Assembly (NCBI GenBank): GCA_900542985.1
Contig: UQPQ01000008.1
Location: 8,490-72,489 of the forward strand
DNA: 64,000 bases
Direction: 5' to 3'
DNA from: an uncultured Bacteroides sp.
Lineage (GTDB): Bacteria; Bacteroidota; Bacteroidia; Bacteroidales; Bacteroidaceae
In this document: positions 25,810-35,367 of the stretch, piece by piece
How positions within the stretch are numbered: position 1 is the stretch's first letter
Layout: every line of letters starts with the position of its first letter
The notes under the pieces: generated by a model
What the model saw: only the letters and a program-made list of their open reading frames with translations
Told to the model about the DNA's origin: nothing
Databases searched by the model: none
Position numbers and translations under genes: made by a program

Positions 25810-26577
25810 TTATCGGATAATTCCTCTTTCCGAATTTTCAATGAATGAAATGATATATTCTATTTCGGGAGTAGAAGGTATTTCTTCCCGTATCTGTACC
25901 AATGCATCACTTACATTCTTTCCACTGTTGTAAATAATGCGGTATGCATTGTGGATATTTTCAATCACTTCATTTGAAAATCCTCTGCGGCGTAATCCGA
26001 TTATATTGATTCCACTGTAAGCAATGGGTTCTCTTCCTGCAATGATATATGGGGGAATGTCTTTGCTGAAGCGGCATCCGCCTTGGATCATGACATATCC
26101 TCCTACCCGGCAAAATTGGTGCATTAAGACATTGGCGCTTACAATGGCATTGTCGTCGATAATGACTTCACCTGCCATTTTTGTAGAGTTTCCAATGATA
26201 CAGTTGCTGCCTACGATGGTGTCATGAGCTACATGAACTCCTTCCATCAGAAGATTATTGCTTCCTACTACAGTTTTGCCTTTCGCTGCTGTTCCACGGT
26301 TGATGGTGACATTTTCGCGAATTGTATTGTTGTCTCCTATTTCTGCAGTTGTTTCTTCTCCACGGAATTTTAAATCCTGAGGAACAGCTCCTATGACAGC
26401 TCCCGGGAAAATGCGGTTATTGTTTCCTATGCGTGAACCATACATAATGTTGGCATTGGGCATGATGATATTATTATCGCCAATGACTACATTTTTATCG
26501 ATAAAAACAAAAGGACCAATCTCTACGTTTTCTCCGATTTGAGCTTCAGGGTGTATGTATGCTAACGGGCTTATCAT
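25810..26577 (-). CDS. lpxA: UDP-N-acetylglucosamine acyltransferase
   Basis: A 255-residue LpxA that transfers an acyl chain from acyl carrier protein to the 3-OH of UDP-GlcNAc, the first step of lipid A synthesis. The left-handed beta-helix is built of hexapeptide repeats starting ISPLAYIHPEAQIGENVEIG; the catalytic histidine lies in HVAHDTIVG. The C-terminal helical region (GLRRRGFSNEVIENIHNAYR-like) is normal. It is the third gene of the lpxD - lpxC/fabZ - lpxA operon, 20 nt after the fusion gene. Confidence 0.96.
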   Translation of the reverse strand: MISPLAYIHPEAQIGENVEIGPFVFIDKNVVIGDNNIIMPNANIMYGSRIGNNNRIFPGAVIGAVPQDLKFRGEETTAEIGDNNTIRENVTINRGTAAKGKTVVGSNNLLMEGVHVAHDTIVGSNCIIGNSTKMAGEVIIDDNAIVSANVLMHQFCRVGGYVMIQGGCRFSKDIPPYIIAGREPIAYSGINIIGLRRRGFSNEVIENIHNAYRIIYNSGKNVSDALVQIREEIPSTPEIEYIISFIENSERGIIR

Positions 26578-26597
26578 ATATCTGAGTGAATCGTTTA

Positions 26598-27983
26598 TTA
26601 TTTATTTTTTACTATTTGTGCCATAAACTCAGCTTCGCAGACAATTTTTTCGCCTACGAATATATAACCTTTCATGGTAGAAACTCCACGACGGATTGGA
26701 GCCATCAGTTCTACACGGAAAATCAGTGTATCTCCAGGAACAACCTTCTGACGGAATTTTACATTGTCTATTTTCAGGAAGTATGTAGAGTATTTTTCCG
26801 GGTCATCCAGTGAGTTTAAAACCAACAGACCACCGACCTGTGCCATTGCTTCTATCTGCAGTACTCCCGGCATGACTGGTTCCTGAGGGAAGTGTCCCTG
26901 AAAGAATGGCTCGTTTGAAGTTACATTCTTTACTCCCACAATGTGATTTGCTCCAATAGCAATTACCTTGTCTACCAGCTGGAACGGGTAGCGGTGAGGC
27001 AACAGTTCGCGGATGCGGTTCACATCCATGATTGGTGCTTCATTGCAGTTGTATACCGGAGCTTGTATTTCGTGCAGACGAATTTCTTTGCGGATCTGAC
27101 GTGCAAACTTGTTGTTGATGGTGTGTCCTGGGCGGGTAGCGATGATGCGTCCCTTGATAGGTTTACCGATCAAAGCCAAATCGCCGATAATGTCCAGTAA
27201 TTTGTGGCGTGCAGGTTCGTTAGGCCATACTAAAGGTATATGGTTGATATATCCTAATTGGGCAGCATCCATGTGAGGAACTCCCATGACATCAGCCAAC
27301 TTGTCGAAGTTTTCCTGAGTCATTTGCTTCTCGTAAATAACGATTGCATTGTCTAGATCACCTCCTTTGATCAGACCGGCGTTCAACAATGGCTCGATTT
27401 CGCGTACGAATACAAATGTACGTGCTGAAGCAATTTCAGTAGGGAAGTCTGCCATATTTTCCAATGTGGCGTACTGATTGGTTAAAATCTTCGAGTCGTA
27501 TGAAATCAGTGTATTTACACTGAACTTATCGTCGGGAAGAACGATGATGGAAGAACCGGTAGCTTCGTCTCTGAATTCAATTTTTGATTTGATAATATAA
27601 AAATCTTTAGGAGCAGCTTGTTCTTCTATTCCTACACGCTTGATGCATTCTACATATGCTTTGGCACTACCGTCCAAAATTGGAAATTCCGGACCGTTTA
27701 CCTGAATCAGACAGTTATCTATACCGGCTGCATAAAGAGCTGCCAGTGCATGTTCTACGGTACTGACTTTTACTCCGTTCTTTTCCAGAACAGTACCGCG
27801 AGTGGTGTCAACTACATTTTCAGCTACAGCATCGATGATAGGCTGGTCGTCTAAATCAATTCGCTGAATTTTATACCCGTGATGTTCTGGGGCAGGATTA
27901 AATGTGACAGTCAGTTTAACTCCAGTATGGAGTCCTTTGCCATTCAGTGAAAAACTGCCTTTTAATGTTTGTTGTTTCAACAT
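26598..27983 (-). CDS. lpxC/fabZ: Fused LpxC deacetylase and FabZ dehydratase
   Basis: A 461-residue fusion. The first ~310 residues are the zinc-dependent UDP-3-O-acyl-GlcNAc deacetylase LpxC, the committed step of lipid A synthesis: SLNGKGLHTG (12-21), EHALAAL with a zinc histidine (77-83) and RHKLLDIIGDLALIG with further zinc ligands. From about residue 315 the sequence is a FabZ-type 3-hydroxyacyl-ACP dehydratase: IRELLPHRYPF and the active-site GHFPQEPVMPGV. The fusion is known in Bacteroidota and joins lipid A and fatty acid synthesis. It begins 4 nt after the lpxD stop. Confidence 0.97.
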   Translation of the reverse strand: MLKQQTLKGSFSLNGKGLHTGVKLTVTFNPAPEHHGYKIQRIDLDDQPIIDAVAENVVDTTRGTVLEKNGVKVSTVEHALAALYAAGIDNCLIQVNGPEFPILDGSAKAYVECIKRVGIEEQAAPKDFYIIKSKIEFRDEATGSSIIVLPDDKFSVNTLISYDSKILTNQYATLENMADFPTEIASARTFVFVREIEPLLNAGLIKGGDLDNAIVIYEKQMTQENFDKLADVMGVPHMDAAQLGYINHIPLVWPNEPARHKLLDIIGDLALIGKPIKGRIIATRPGHTINNKFARQIRKEIRLHEIQAPVYNCNEAPIMDVNRIRELLPHRYPFQLVDKVIAIGANHIVGVKNVTSNEPFFQGHFPQEPVMPGVLQIEAMAQVGGLLVLNSLDDPEKYSTYFLKIDNVKFRQKVVPGDTLIFRVELMAPIRRGVSTMKGYIFVGEKIVCEAEFMAQIVKNK

Positions 27984-27987
27984 GGGC

Positions 27988-29028
27988 TTATTTATTAAGT
28001 TGTTTTTTTAGTTCTTCTATTTCTCTTTGCAGGCGTCCCAATTCGCTATACATATCCGGTAATTTCTTGAATACAGCCGATGAACGTGCAAACTGTTTGG
28101 GCTCGATAGCAGGATATCCCATCAAACTGCTGCCTGACTTGGTGTTTCCTGGAATACCGGATTGGGCTCCTACATTCACATGGTCGCCTATTTGTATATG
28201 TCCGGCTACTCCTACTTGTCCGCCAAACATGCACCATTCGCCTATCTTGGTAGAACCGGCAATACCTACTTGCGAAGCCATTACTGTATGGCTGCCTACT
28301 TCTACATTGTGGGCTACTTGAATTAAATTGTCTAGTTTTACTCCTTTGTGTACGATGGTAGCTCCCATAGTAGAACGGTCAATACAAGTATTGGCGCCTA
28401 TTTCCACGTTATCTTCTATGATTGCAATACCGATTTGAGGGATCTTTTCATAACCTTCAGCACTGGGAGCAAAGCCGAAACCATCGGCTCCGATAACCGC
28501 TCCTGCATGAATTATACATTGGTTTCCTACACGGCAGTCGTGATAAATAGTTACCTGAGGATATAAAATTGTATTTTCTCCTACTTTTGCATTACAGCCT
28601 ACAGTTACATGTGGGTGAATGTAAGCATTATCTCCAATTTCAGCCCCTTCCTCTATGCATGCAAAGGCTCCGATATATACATTTTTACCTATTTTAGCTG
28701 AGGCTGCAACGGAAGCCAAAGAATCAATACCGCTTTTTTTCGGTTTACTCATTTCGTATAGAGTCATCAGTTTGGCAAGGCTTTCGTAAGCATTGTCAAC
28801 TTTAATCAGAGTTGCCTGTATATCGCGTTCGGGTTGGAAATCTTTGTTAACTAATACAATAGACGATTTTGTGTCGTATATGTAATGTGTATATTTGGGA
28901 TTCGAAAGAAATGACAGTGCTCCTGGAATACCTTCTTCAATTTTTGCGAAAGTATGCACAGTTGCTTCTTCATCTCCGATTATAACTCCTTGGATATATT
29001 CTGCAATCTGTTTGGCTGAGAACTCCAT
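27988..29028 (-). CDS. lpxD: UDP-3-O-(3-hydroxyacyl)glucosamine N-acyltransferase
   Basis: A 346-residue LpxD, which adds the second 3-hydroxyacyl chain, to the 2-amino group, after LpxC has acted. It has the N-terminal uridine-binding domain (about 1-100, with [11 protein letters not shown]) and then a hexapeptide-repeat beta-helix; the catalytic histidine is expected in the VAHNVEVG segment. A C-terminal coiled-coil-like helix ([16 protein letters not shown]) follows. First gene of the operon; its promoter region 29029-29160 is very AT-rich and holds only a shortened -7-like TAATTTG. Confidence 0.96.
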   Translation of the reverse strand: MEFSAKQIAEYIQGVIIGDEEATVHTFAKIEEGIPGALSFLSNPKYTHYIYDTKSSIVLVNKDFQPERDIQATLIKVDNAYESLAKLMTLYEMSKPKKSGIDSLASVAASAKIGKNVYIGAFACIEEGAEIGDNAYIHPHVTVGCNAKVGENTILYPQVTIYHDCRVGNQCIIHAGAVIGADGFGFAPSAEGYEKIPQIGIAIIEDNVEIGANTCIDRSTMGATIVHKGVKLDNLIQVAHNVEVGSHTVMASQVGIAGSTKIGEWCMFGGQVGVAGHIQIGDHVNVGAQSGIPGNTKSGSSLMGYPAIEPKQFARSSAVFKKLPDMYSELGRLQREIEELKKQLNK

Positions 29029-29198
29029 AACTTAATTTTTTTGTTCTTTATATACGTGTAAAATAGTTTCTTTGTATAGTCTTGGTAAGGACATATACAT
29101 TGTTAATTATGCAAATTACGTATTTTTTTTTTATATATCCGTACAAAATGCTAATTATTTCTCTTTCCTATACTTAATTCTTGCTCATATTAGATAGA

Positions 29199-29242
29199 AA
29201 AAAGGGATGAAATAGCTTTTAAAAACTATTTCATCCCTTTTT
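29199..29242. terminator. Terminator of pyrF
   Basis: A perfect 17-bp inverted repeat (29199-29215 and 29226-29242) with a 10-nt loop and A/T-runs at the outer ends; it follows the pyrF stop on the minus strand. Confidence 0.92.
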
Positions 29243-29266
29243 ATGATGTAAAATCAGATGATTGAA

Positions 29267-30094
29267 TTAGATCTGATGAATCTTCAATTGTTCTGCCATT
29301 TGCAGCTGTACCTTATGTGCTTCTTCTCCGGCTACTTGAGCAAAGTTCTCACTCTTGTCAGCGTAGATGATTGCACGGCTGGAGTTAACAATCAGGCCGC
29401 ATTCTTTGGTCATACCGTATTTACAAACTTCTTCCAAAGAACCACCTTGAGCTCCGATACCGGGAACCAACAGGAAGTGGTTTGGAGCGATTTTGCGGAT
29501 GTCTTCAAACATACGTCCCTGAGTTGCGCCTACTACATACATCATGTTTTGGTCGTTTGCCCACTCTTGAGATTTGCGTAAAACTTTTTCAAACAGGCGT
29601 TCTCCTTCTGTATCTGCAGTCAACTGGAAGTCGTGTGAGCCCTTGTTTGATGTCAACGCCAGCAGAATCACCCATTTTCCCTCATAAGTAAGGAATGGAG
29701 TCACGCTGTCTTCGCCCATGTAAGGTGCTACAGTTACAGAGTCGATATTCAGTTCTTCGAAGAATGTGCGGGCATACATGGCCGAAGTATTACCGATATC
29801 TCCACGCTTGGCATCTGCAATGATAAACTGATCCGGATAGTTTGTTTTGATGTATTCTACTGTTTTTTCAAAAGCAATCCATCCTTTTACACCCATACTC
29901 TCGTAGAAAGCCAAATTGGGTTTGTAAGCGATACAGTAAGGTGCTGTAGCGTCAATAATGGCTTTGTTGAAAGCAAAGATAGGGTCTTCTTCTTTCAGTA
30001 AATGTTCTGGGATTTTCTTTATATCGGTATCCAATCCTACACACAGGAAAGACTGTTTACGTTTGATGTTCTCAAATAATTCTTGCTTATTCAT
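29267..30094 (-). CDS. pyrF: Orotidine 5'-phosphate decarboxylase (type 2)
   Basis: A 275-residue OMP decarboxylase that makes UMP in the last step of de novo pyrimidine synthesis. It is the longer type-2 form: FLCVGLDTD at the start, KPNLAFYES, the catalytic [14 protein letters not shown] (Asp-x-Lys-x-x-Asp), and VPGIGAQGG near the end. It follows prfA after 21 nt and ends at a perfect terminator, so it closes a three-gene operon. Confidence 0.96.
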   Translation of the reverse strand: MNKQELFENIKRKQSFLCVGLDTDIKKIPEHLLKEEDPIFAFNKAIIDATAPYCIAYKPNLAFYESMGVKGWIAFEKTVEYIKTNYPDQFIIADAKRGDIGNTSAMYARTFFEELNIDSVTVAPYMGEDSVTPFLTYEGKWVILLALTSNKGSHDFQLTADTEGERLFEKVLRKSQEWANDQNMMYVVGATQGRMFEDIRKIAPNHFLLVPGIGAQGGSLEEVCKYGMTKECGLIVNSSRAIIYADKSENFAQVAGEEAHKVQLQMAEQLKIHQI

Positions 30095-30115
30095 ATTCTG
30101 GTTGTTTTTATTTGT

Positions 30116-31225
30116 TTACAATTCACTTTCTTTCAGGCGTTCTGCATTTTCTGCTACAATCAGATGGTCGATACAGTCTTGAATGTCTCCATCCATGAAT
30201 GCAGCCAGATTATAAATGGTATAGTTGATACGATGATCGGTAATACGTCCTTGTGGATAATTGTATGTACGGATCTTGGCCGAACGGTCGCCCGTGCTTA
30301 CCATTGTTTTACGCTTGGAAGCAATATCATCGATGTATTTCTGATGTTCCTTATCGTAGATAAAGGTACGCAGACGCGAGAGGGCGCGTTCCTTGTTCTT
30401 CGGCTGGTCTCGGGTTTCGGTACACTCAATAAGGATTTCCTCTACCACTCCGGTATTCGGGTTCTTCCAGTTATAACGCAAACGAACTCCAGATTCTACC
30501 TTGTTTACGTTCTGTCCTCCTGCACCACCGCTTCGGAATGTATCCCATTTGATTTCTCCTTCGTTGATTTCTACATCAAAAGGTTCGGCTTCAGGAAGTA
30601 CGGCAACCGATGCAGCTGAGGTATGCACACGTCCTTGTGTTTCAGTAGCGGGTACACGCTGTACACGGTGTACACCCGATTCGTATTTTAAAGTTCCATA
30701 TACCTTGTCTCCGGTTACAGAACAGATGATTTCCTTGAAACCGCCGGCTGCTCCTTCGTTGGCACTTGATACTTCCAGTTTCCAACCTTTTGATTCGCAA
30801 TATTTAGAATACATACGGAACAAGTCGCCGGCAAAGATTGCAGCTTCGTCTCCTCCTGTACCGCCACGGATTTCAAGAATTGCATTACGGTCGTCTTGCG
30901 GGTCGGCAGGAACTAATAATAATTTGATTTCCTCTTCCAATTCCGGAATACGGGCTTCGCAGGCAGCAGCTTCTTCACGAGCCATTTCTTTCATTTCCGG
31001 ATCATTTTCAGACATCATCATTTTGGCTTCTTCCAGTCCGTTCAGGCATTGCAAGTACTCTTTGCGGGCTGCCATGATGTCTCCCAGTTCCTTGTATTCT
31101 TTGGTCAGTTTTACGTATCGTTTCTGATCGCCAATTACGTTCGGGTCTGTAATCAAAGTTGATACTTCCTCGAAGCGGGCTACCAAGCCTTCCAGCTTTT
31201 CTAAAATGGTATTGTTTTCTGCCAT
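30116..31225 (-). CDS. prfA: Peptide chain release factor 1
   Basis: A 369-residue RF1, which releases peptides at UAA and UAG. The GGQ catalytic motif is in RSGGAGGQNVNKVESGVR, and the PAT codon-recognition tripeptide appears in RVPATETQGRVHTS. The length is normal for bacteria; no programmed frameshift, as known from prfB, is visible. A small membrane gene precedes it by 6 nt and pyrF follows. Confidence 0.97.
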   Translation of the reverse strand: MAENNTILEKLEGLVARFEEVSTLITDPNVIGDQKRYVKLTKEYKELGDIMAARKEYLQCLNGLEEAKMMMSENDPEMKEMAREEAAACEARIPELEEEIKLLLVPADPQDDRNAILEIRGGTGGDEAAIFAGDLFRMYSKYCESKGWKLEVSSANEGAAGGFKEIICSVTGDKVYGTLKYESGVHRVQRVPATETQGRVHTSAASVAVLPEAEPFDVEINEGEIKWDTFRSGGAGGQNVNKVESGVRLRYNWKNPNTGVVEEILIECTETRDQPKNKERALSRLRTFIYDKEHQKYIDDIASKRKTMVSTGDRSAKIRTYNYPQGRITDHRINYTIYNLAAFMDGDIQDCIDHLIVAENAERLKESEL

Positions 31226-31231
31226 ATCACT

Positions 31232-31537
31232 TTATTTCCACAGTTTCTTTGCTAGTGTATTTTTCAATGTAATACTTCTATATAATATAGTGATCCATCC
31301 TGCGCTGACGAGGATTTTTATTACAACTCGCCAATTAAACCCATGCTCGCTCCAATAAAGAATCAATTCACTTATCAAAAAATATGCGGCAGCAATATAA
31401 CTTATCCACATAAGTATAGCTATGCATCTTCGATAAGGTCTGCTTAGATTATCTATAATACTTTTTTGGTAAACGCGATTTTGCCAAATAGCGAACGCAA
31501 GGGCAAGTGCTGTAAATATGAGTAAAGAATATTTCAT
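31232..31537 (-). CDS. Small membrane protein upstream of prfA
   Basis: A 101-residue protein with three or four hydrophobic segments (about 4-18, 38-60 and 68-88) separated by basic stretches such as SRPYRRC. I do not recognise a family. It lies 6 nt upstream of prfA, so it is likely the first gene of the prfA-pyrF operon. Its composition and use of codons look like its neighbours. Confidence 0.65.
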   Translation of the reverse strand: MKYSLLIFTALALAFAIWQNRVYQKSIIDNLSRPYRRCIAILMWISYIAAAYFLISELILYWSEHGFNWRVVIKILVSAGWITILYRSITLKNTLAKKLWK

Positions 31538-31563
31538 ATTTCTTATTGGCTGCTGTTTTGATA

Positions 31564-31605
31564 AAATGGTACAGGATGCATTGCCTCATCCTGTATCATT
31601 TTTTA
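31564..31605 (-). terminator. Terminator of purM
   Basis: AAATGGTACAGGATG (31564-31578) pairs with CATCCTGTATCATTT (31587-31601), one wobble, with T-rich and A-rich flanks. Confidence 0.85.
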
Positions 31606-32778
31606 TTAGTATTTGAATTCTCCGAATTCGCTCTTTATAATCAGTTCTTTTGTACCGTTACTTTCTTCGATACGTCCTATAATCTGTGCATCGATATTGA
31701 ACGATTTACTGATTTCGATAACCTGTTCTGCATGTTCCGGCGACAGGTAAACTTCCAGACGATGTCCCATGTTGAACACTTTGTACATTTCGTCCCAGTC
31801 AGTACCACTCTGTTCTTTGATTGTGCGGAACAAAGGAGGAACAGGGAAGAGGTTGTCTTTAATCACACGGCAGTTATCGCCTACGAAATGTAATACTTTA
31901 GTCTGTGCACCACCTGAGCAATGTACCATACCGTGAATCTGCGGGCGAAGTGCATCCAGTAACTTCTTCACAACCGGTGCATAAGTACGTGTTGGTGAAA
32001 GTACCAGTTTACCGGCGTCCAGTGGAGAACCTTCTACACTGTCTGTCAGTTTCAAATTACCACTGTAAACCAAATCTTCAGGTACTGCCTTGTCGTAGCT
32101 TTCCGGATATTTCTCTGCCAAATACTTGCTGAATACATCGTGACGGGCACTGGTCAGACCATTGCTTCCCATACCACCATTGTATTCTTTTTCGTAAGTA
32201 GCCTGTCCGTAAGAAGCCAGACCTACAATTACATCACCCGGACGGATGTTGGCATTGTCGATTACATCACTGCGTTTCATACGGCAAGTCACGGTACTGT
32301 CTACAATGATAGTACGAACCAAGTCGCCTACATCGGCAGTTTCACCACCGGTAGCATATACACCTACACCCATTTCGCGGAGTTCTGCCAACAACTCATC
32401 AGTACCATTGATAATGGCAGAAATTACTTCTCCCGGTACAAGCAGTTTGTTTCGTCCGATAGTAGAAGAAACCAGAATGTTGTCTACTGCTCCTACGCAC
32501 AACAAGTCATCGATGTTCATAATCAAAGCATCCTGTGCGATACCTTTCCATACAGACAAGTCGCCGGTTTCTTTCCAGTACAGGTAAGCCAGTGATGATT
32601 TGGTGCCGGCTCCGTCGGCATGCATGATATTGCAATATTCCGGATCGCCTCCCAAGATATCTGGGATGATTTTGCAGAATGCTTTCGGGAAAATACCTTT
32701 GTCAATGTTCTTGATGGCGTTGTGTACATCTTCTTTCGATGCGGATACGCCGCGCTGCATGTATCGTTGATTGCTCAT
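31606..32778 (-). CDS. purM: Phosphoribosylformylglycinamidine cyclo-ligase (AIR synthase)
   Basis: A 390-residue AIR synthase-family protein that closes the imidazole ring to give aminoimidazole ribotide in purine synthesis. Family motifs are MHADGAGTKSSLAY, IAQDALIMNIDDLLCVGA, YATGGETADVGD, GYGSNGLTSAR-like GGMGSNGLTSARH and GMVHCSGGAQTK. It is longer than the ~345-residue proteobacterial PurM, as usual in Bacteroidales. It is a single-gene unit with a -7 box upstream and a terminator downstream. Confidence 0.93.
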   Translation of the reverse strand: MSNQRYMQRGVSASKEDVHNAIKNIDKGIFPKAFCKIIPDILGGDPEYCNIMHADGAGTKSSLAYLYWKETGDLSVWKGIAQDALIMNIDDLLCVGAVDNILVSSTIGRNKLLVPGEVISAIINGTDELLAELREMGVGVYATGGETADVGDLVRTIIVDSTVTCRMKRSDVIDNANIRPGDVIVGLASYGQATYEKEYNGGMGSNGLTSARHDVFSKYLAEKYPESYDKAVPEDLVYSGNLKLTDSVEGSPLDAGKLVLSPTRTYAPVVKKLLDALRPQIHGMVHCSGGAQTKVLHFVGDNCRVIKDNLFPVPPLFRTIKEQSGTDWDEMYKVFNMGHRLEVYLSPEHAEQVIEISKSFNIDAQIIGRIEESNGTKELIIKSEFGEFKY

Positions 32779-32821
32779 GAGATATAGTAATAAGTTTGTT
32801 TTATTTCTTCAATTGAATGTG

Positions 32822-32829
32822 CAAAAGTA
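32822..32829 (-). promoter_or_regulatory. -7 box of purM
   Basis: TACTTTTG on the minus strand, 43 nt before the start codon; no -33 TTTG is seen. Confidence 0.45.
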
Positions 32830-32871
32830 CGGATTATTTTGCTTATATCCATACGATTTATACATAAAACC

Positions 32872-34524
32872 TTATCTTACGATGCTTCCTGTTGCTATGC
32901 TTTGCCCGTTGTTGGTTAAAATCTTGATTCTGTAAAATCCCGGAGCCAGATTTTGTATCTGTTGGGAGTGAATATCCGAGGTACGGAAAAGTTCAGTTCC
33001 CGTGGCATCGTATATTATCAGGATACCGCCTGCAGGAAGGTCGGGCAAATGGTTCCATATCGGAAGGCTTTCTTCTGATATTGTCTTAAAGTAGAGCGGT
33101 TGACTTTCGTTGCCATATCGGTCTACTGCTGTCACAGCCCAATATAGTTGGGAAGACGAAGTGGTATAACAAGTTGTGTCTATCCGTGTTTCTACGATAT
33201 GTTCAGCTTGTGTGATATCAACTGGATAAAAATTGGATGCATAAACACGATAGTGTACCGGTAATGTACTGTTATCAGTTGAAGGAGACCATGAAAGGTG
33301 TATTCCTTCTTTTGTTTCGTACAAAACCGGAGTATCGGGAACCGATGGAGCAATGCTGTCTGCCCACGTCATGGGAGGAACGAAGGAAGGTGTCTGATAA
33401 AACCTGTTTTTTAAGGTACTTAATATCCCTTTTGTATTTTCCAGCAGAAAACGATTTCGGAAATAAGCTTCTCCGTCCAGTCCACTTTTTCGTATGAAAT
33501 GAATCTGACGGATTATTTCGGCTGCATCCCAGTTCTTTTCTTTGGGATGAAGAAAATAAATACCCAGTCCCGGAACTACCCACCGGTTGCTTTTGTTCTC
33601 TTTCCAGTCTAAAGCAAAAGGATAGAAATGATTGTTGGGGAAATACATCATGGGAAAGAGTGCATCGTGTATGCCTTCTTTCAGCCATGCCTGAGCATCT
33701 TGATATACTGTTTCGTAAGCATTCCACCCGTGCGAACTGTATCGTTGCGTGTCGGCATATTTCCCTACAGGCGAACTGCTGACCTTTACCCAAGGCTTGA
33801 GTGTCTTTACTTCCGTATAGATTCTGCGTACGATGCGGGTGATGTTATCCCGTCTCCATTGTTCCAAGTTTTGTCCTTTTCCATATTTGCGGAAAGTGGC
33901 ATTGTCCGGAAACTGTTGGGCGCGTTCCGGATAGCGGATATAATCGAGATGGATGCCGTCAATGTCGTATCGGGATACAATTTCCCGTACTAGGCGAGCA
34001 AGGTAATCGGCAGTGCCCGGTTGTCCGGGATCCAGATACCAGCTTCCTTTGTATTGTTTACAGAGCTGAGGATACTTCTTTACGACTGAGTTCTTACCCA
34101 ACAGTTTCACTTGTCGGTTGTTACCTACCGGTATGGTCACAATCCATGCATGAAGTTCCATGCCTCTTTTATGACATTCAGCTGTTGCAAATTCCAGCAG
34201 GTCATAGCCCGGATTCCGTCCTTCATGTCCGGTAAGCGATTCTGCAAAAGTTTCGATGGCAGAAGGATAAATCACATCGCCTCTCAGACGGGTCTGAAAG
34301 AGTACTGTATTGATATGAGCCTGTTTCAGTTCATCTAATATTTTGCATAATTCCTGTTTTTGTCGCTGGATACCGGCCGCAGAACTGGCTTTGGAAGAAG
34401 GGAAATCCAGCCCTCCCAAAGTAGTAAGCCACGTAGCACGTATTTCGTTTTTGGGTTGTGCGCAGAGAGGCAGGTAGCTCAACAACCCCATCAAGAATAA
34501 TAAAATGGATAAGCGCATAGACAT
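32872..34524 (-). CDS. GHL10-type (DUF187) exported glycosyl hydrolase-like protein
   Basis: A 550-residue exported protein with a signal peptide (SMRLSILLFLMGLL...LCAQ) and a GHL10 / DUF187 TIM-barrel domain: EIRATWLTTLGGLDFP, INTVLFQTRLRGDVIYPSAIE-type segment, WYLDPG, DGIHLDYIRYP and LFPMMYFPN. After it come a fibronectin-III-like segment (about residues 390-480, HLSWSPSTDNSTLPVHYRVY) and a C-terminal Por-like tail ending with IATGSIVR. GHL10 proteins are thought to act on glycans, but substrates are mostly unknown. The start at 34524 is taken because the longer in-frame start overlaps the promoter; 34518 is also possible. Confidence 0.85.
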   Translation of the reverse strand: MSMRLSILLFLMGLLSYLPLCAQPKNEIRATWLTTLGGLDFPSSKASSAAGIQRQKQELCKILDELKQAHINTVLFQTRLRGDVIYPSAIETFAESLTGHEGRNPGYDLLEFATAECHKRGMELHAWIVTIPVGNNRQVKLLGKNSVVKKYPQLCKQYKGSWYLDPGQPGTADYLARLVREIVSRYDIDGIHLDYIRYPERAQQFPDNATFRKYGKGQNLEQWRRDNITRIVRRIYTEVKTLKPWVKVSSSPVGKYADTQRYSSHGWNAYETVYQDAQAWLKEGIHDALFPMMYFPNNHFYPFALDWKENKSNRWVVPGLGIYFLHPKEKNWDAAEIIRQIHFIRKSGLDGEAYFRNRFLLENTKGILSTLKNRFYQTPSFVPPMTWADSIAPSVPDTPVLYETKEGIHLSWSPSTDNSTLPVHYRVYASNFYPVDITQAEHIVETRIDTTCYTTSSSQLYWAVTAVDRYGNESQPLYFKTISEESLPIWNHLPDLPAGGILIIYDATGTELFRTSDIHSQQIQNLAPGFYRIKILTNNGQSIATGSIVR

Positions 34525-34536
34525 CTGTTGTTTTTG

Positions 34537-34544
34537 CAAAGATA
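34537..34544 (-). promoter_or_regulatory. -7 box of the GHL10-type gene
   Basis: TATCTTTG on the minus strand, 12 nt before the start at 34524. It leaves a very short leader and excludes the upstream start at 34569. Confidence 0.5.
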
Positions 34545-34704
34545 GTGTGACTTTTTTATTTAAAGCCATCTCCTTCTTTTTTTTGTGAAATTGATATGGC
34601 TTTGTTGTACTACAATATAAGTTGCTGTTCTTGTTTTTATCGATTACGGTTGGAAGACCGGATTAATATTACAGAAGGATAGAAAAGTATTGTAGACATG
34701 AAAT

Positions 34705-34736
34705 TTTGTACTTCAACAGGGGAATTGTTATTTTTG
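34705..34736 (+). promoter_or_regulatory. Promoter of the outer-membrane beta-barrel gene
   Basis: TTTG (34705-34708), a 20-nt spacer and TATTTTTG (34729-34736) form a full consensus promoter, about 70 nt before the start codon. Confidence 0.75.
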
Positions 34737-34812
34737 TGCACGAACAGCAGATATATGGTTTGCTGTCTTTTTTTGATTGAAATAGAATAACAATTTAATT
34801 CTGAATGTATTT

Positions 34813-35304
34813 ATGTGGAAGAAAATCACTATTGTGTGTGTACTGTTAATGGCGTGCGTACAAGCTAAAGCACAGTTTGAAGAAGGGACGTTTTTTGTCA
34901 ATACTTCTCTTACCGGATTAAACCTGTCACACAGTAAATATGAAGGAACGAACTTCGGACTGAATGTAGAGGGAGGAGCTTTTGTGGTAGATAATCTATC
35001 TGTGCTGATCAACTTCAAAGGCGAATATGTAGAAAATGGAATGGATGAAACTGCATTGGGGGTAGGAGCACGTTATTATTTGTCGAGTTGTGGAGTATAT
35101 GGCGGTTTAGGATTTGCTTATAAACATTTGTCGAATTCTGTCAACCGGAAAAATATTGTTTGCATGACTCCTGAGCTGGGATATGCCTTCTTTCTGAATG
35201 GAACGGTTACCATAGAACCTGCCGTATATTACGATTTGAGTTTCATGAACTGTTCGGAGTACAGTAAGTTAGGTTTTAAGATTGGCTTTGGCTTTTATTT
35301 CTGA
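34813..35304 (+). CDS. Small outer-membrane beta-barrel protein
   Basis: A 163-residue protein with a signal peptide (MWKKITIVCVLLMACVQAKAQ) and alternating amphipathic strands ending in the aromatic FKIGFGFYF, the C-terminal signature of outer-membrane barrels. The size fits an eight-stranded OmpW/OmpX-like barrel. Function unknown. It lies 63 nt before a porin gene with its own -7 box, so they are neighbours rather than a tight operon. Confidence 0.8.
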   Translation: MWKKITIVCVLLMACVQAKAQFEEGTFFVNTSLTGLNLSHSKYEGTNFGLNVEGGAFVVDNLSVLINFKGEYVENGMDETALGVGARYYLSSCGVYGGLGFAYKHLSNSVNRKNIVCMTPELGYAFFLNGTVTIEPAVYYDLSFMNCSEYSKLGFKIGFGFYF

Positions 35305-35329
35305 TGTGCATGGGTATGATAAAAATCAG

Positions 35330-35337
35330 TATCTTTG
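35330..35337 (+). promoter_or_regulatory. -7 box of the DcaP-like porin gene
   Basis: TATCTTTG, about 30 nt before the chosen ATG, without a clear -33 box. Confidence 0.45.
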
Positions 35338-35367
35338 CAGCCGTGTTTTTTTAATATCATGTTAAGA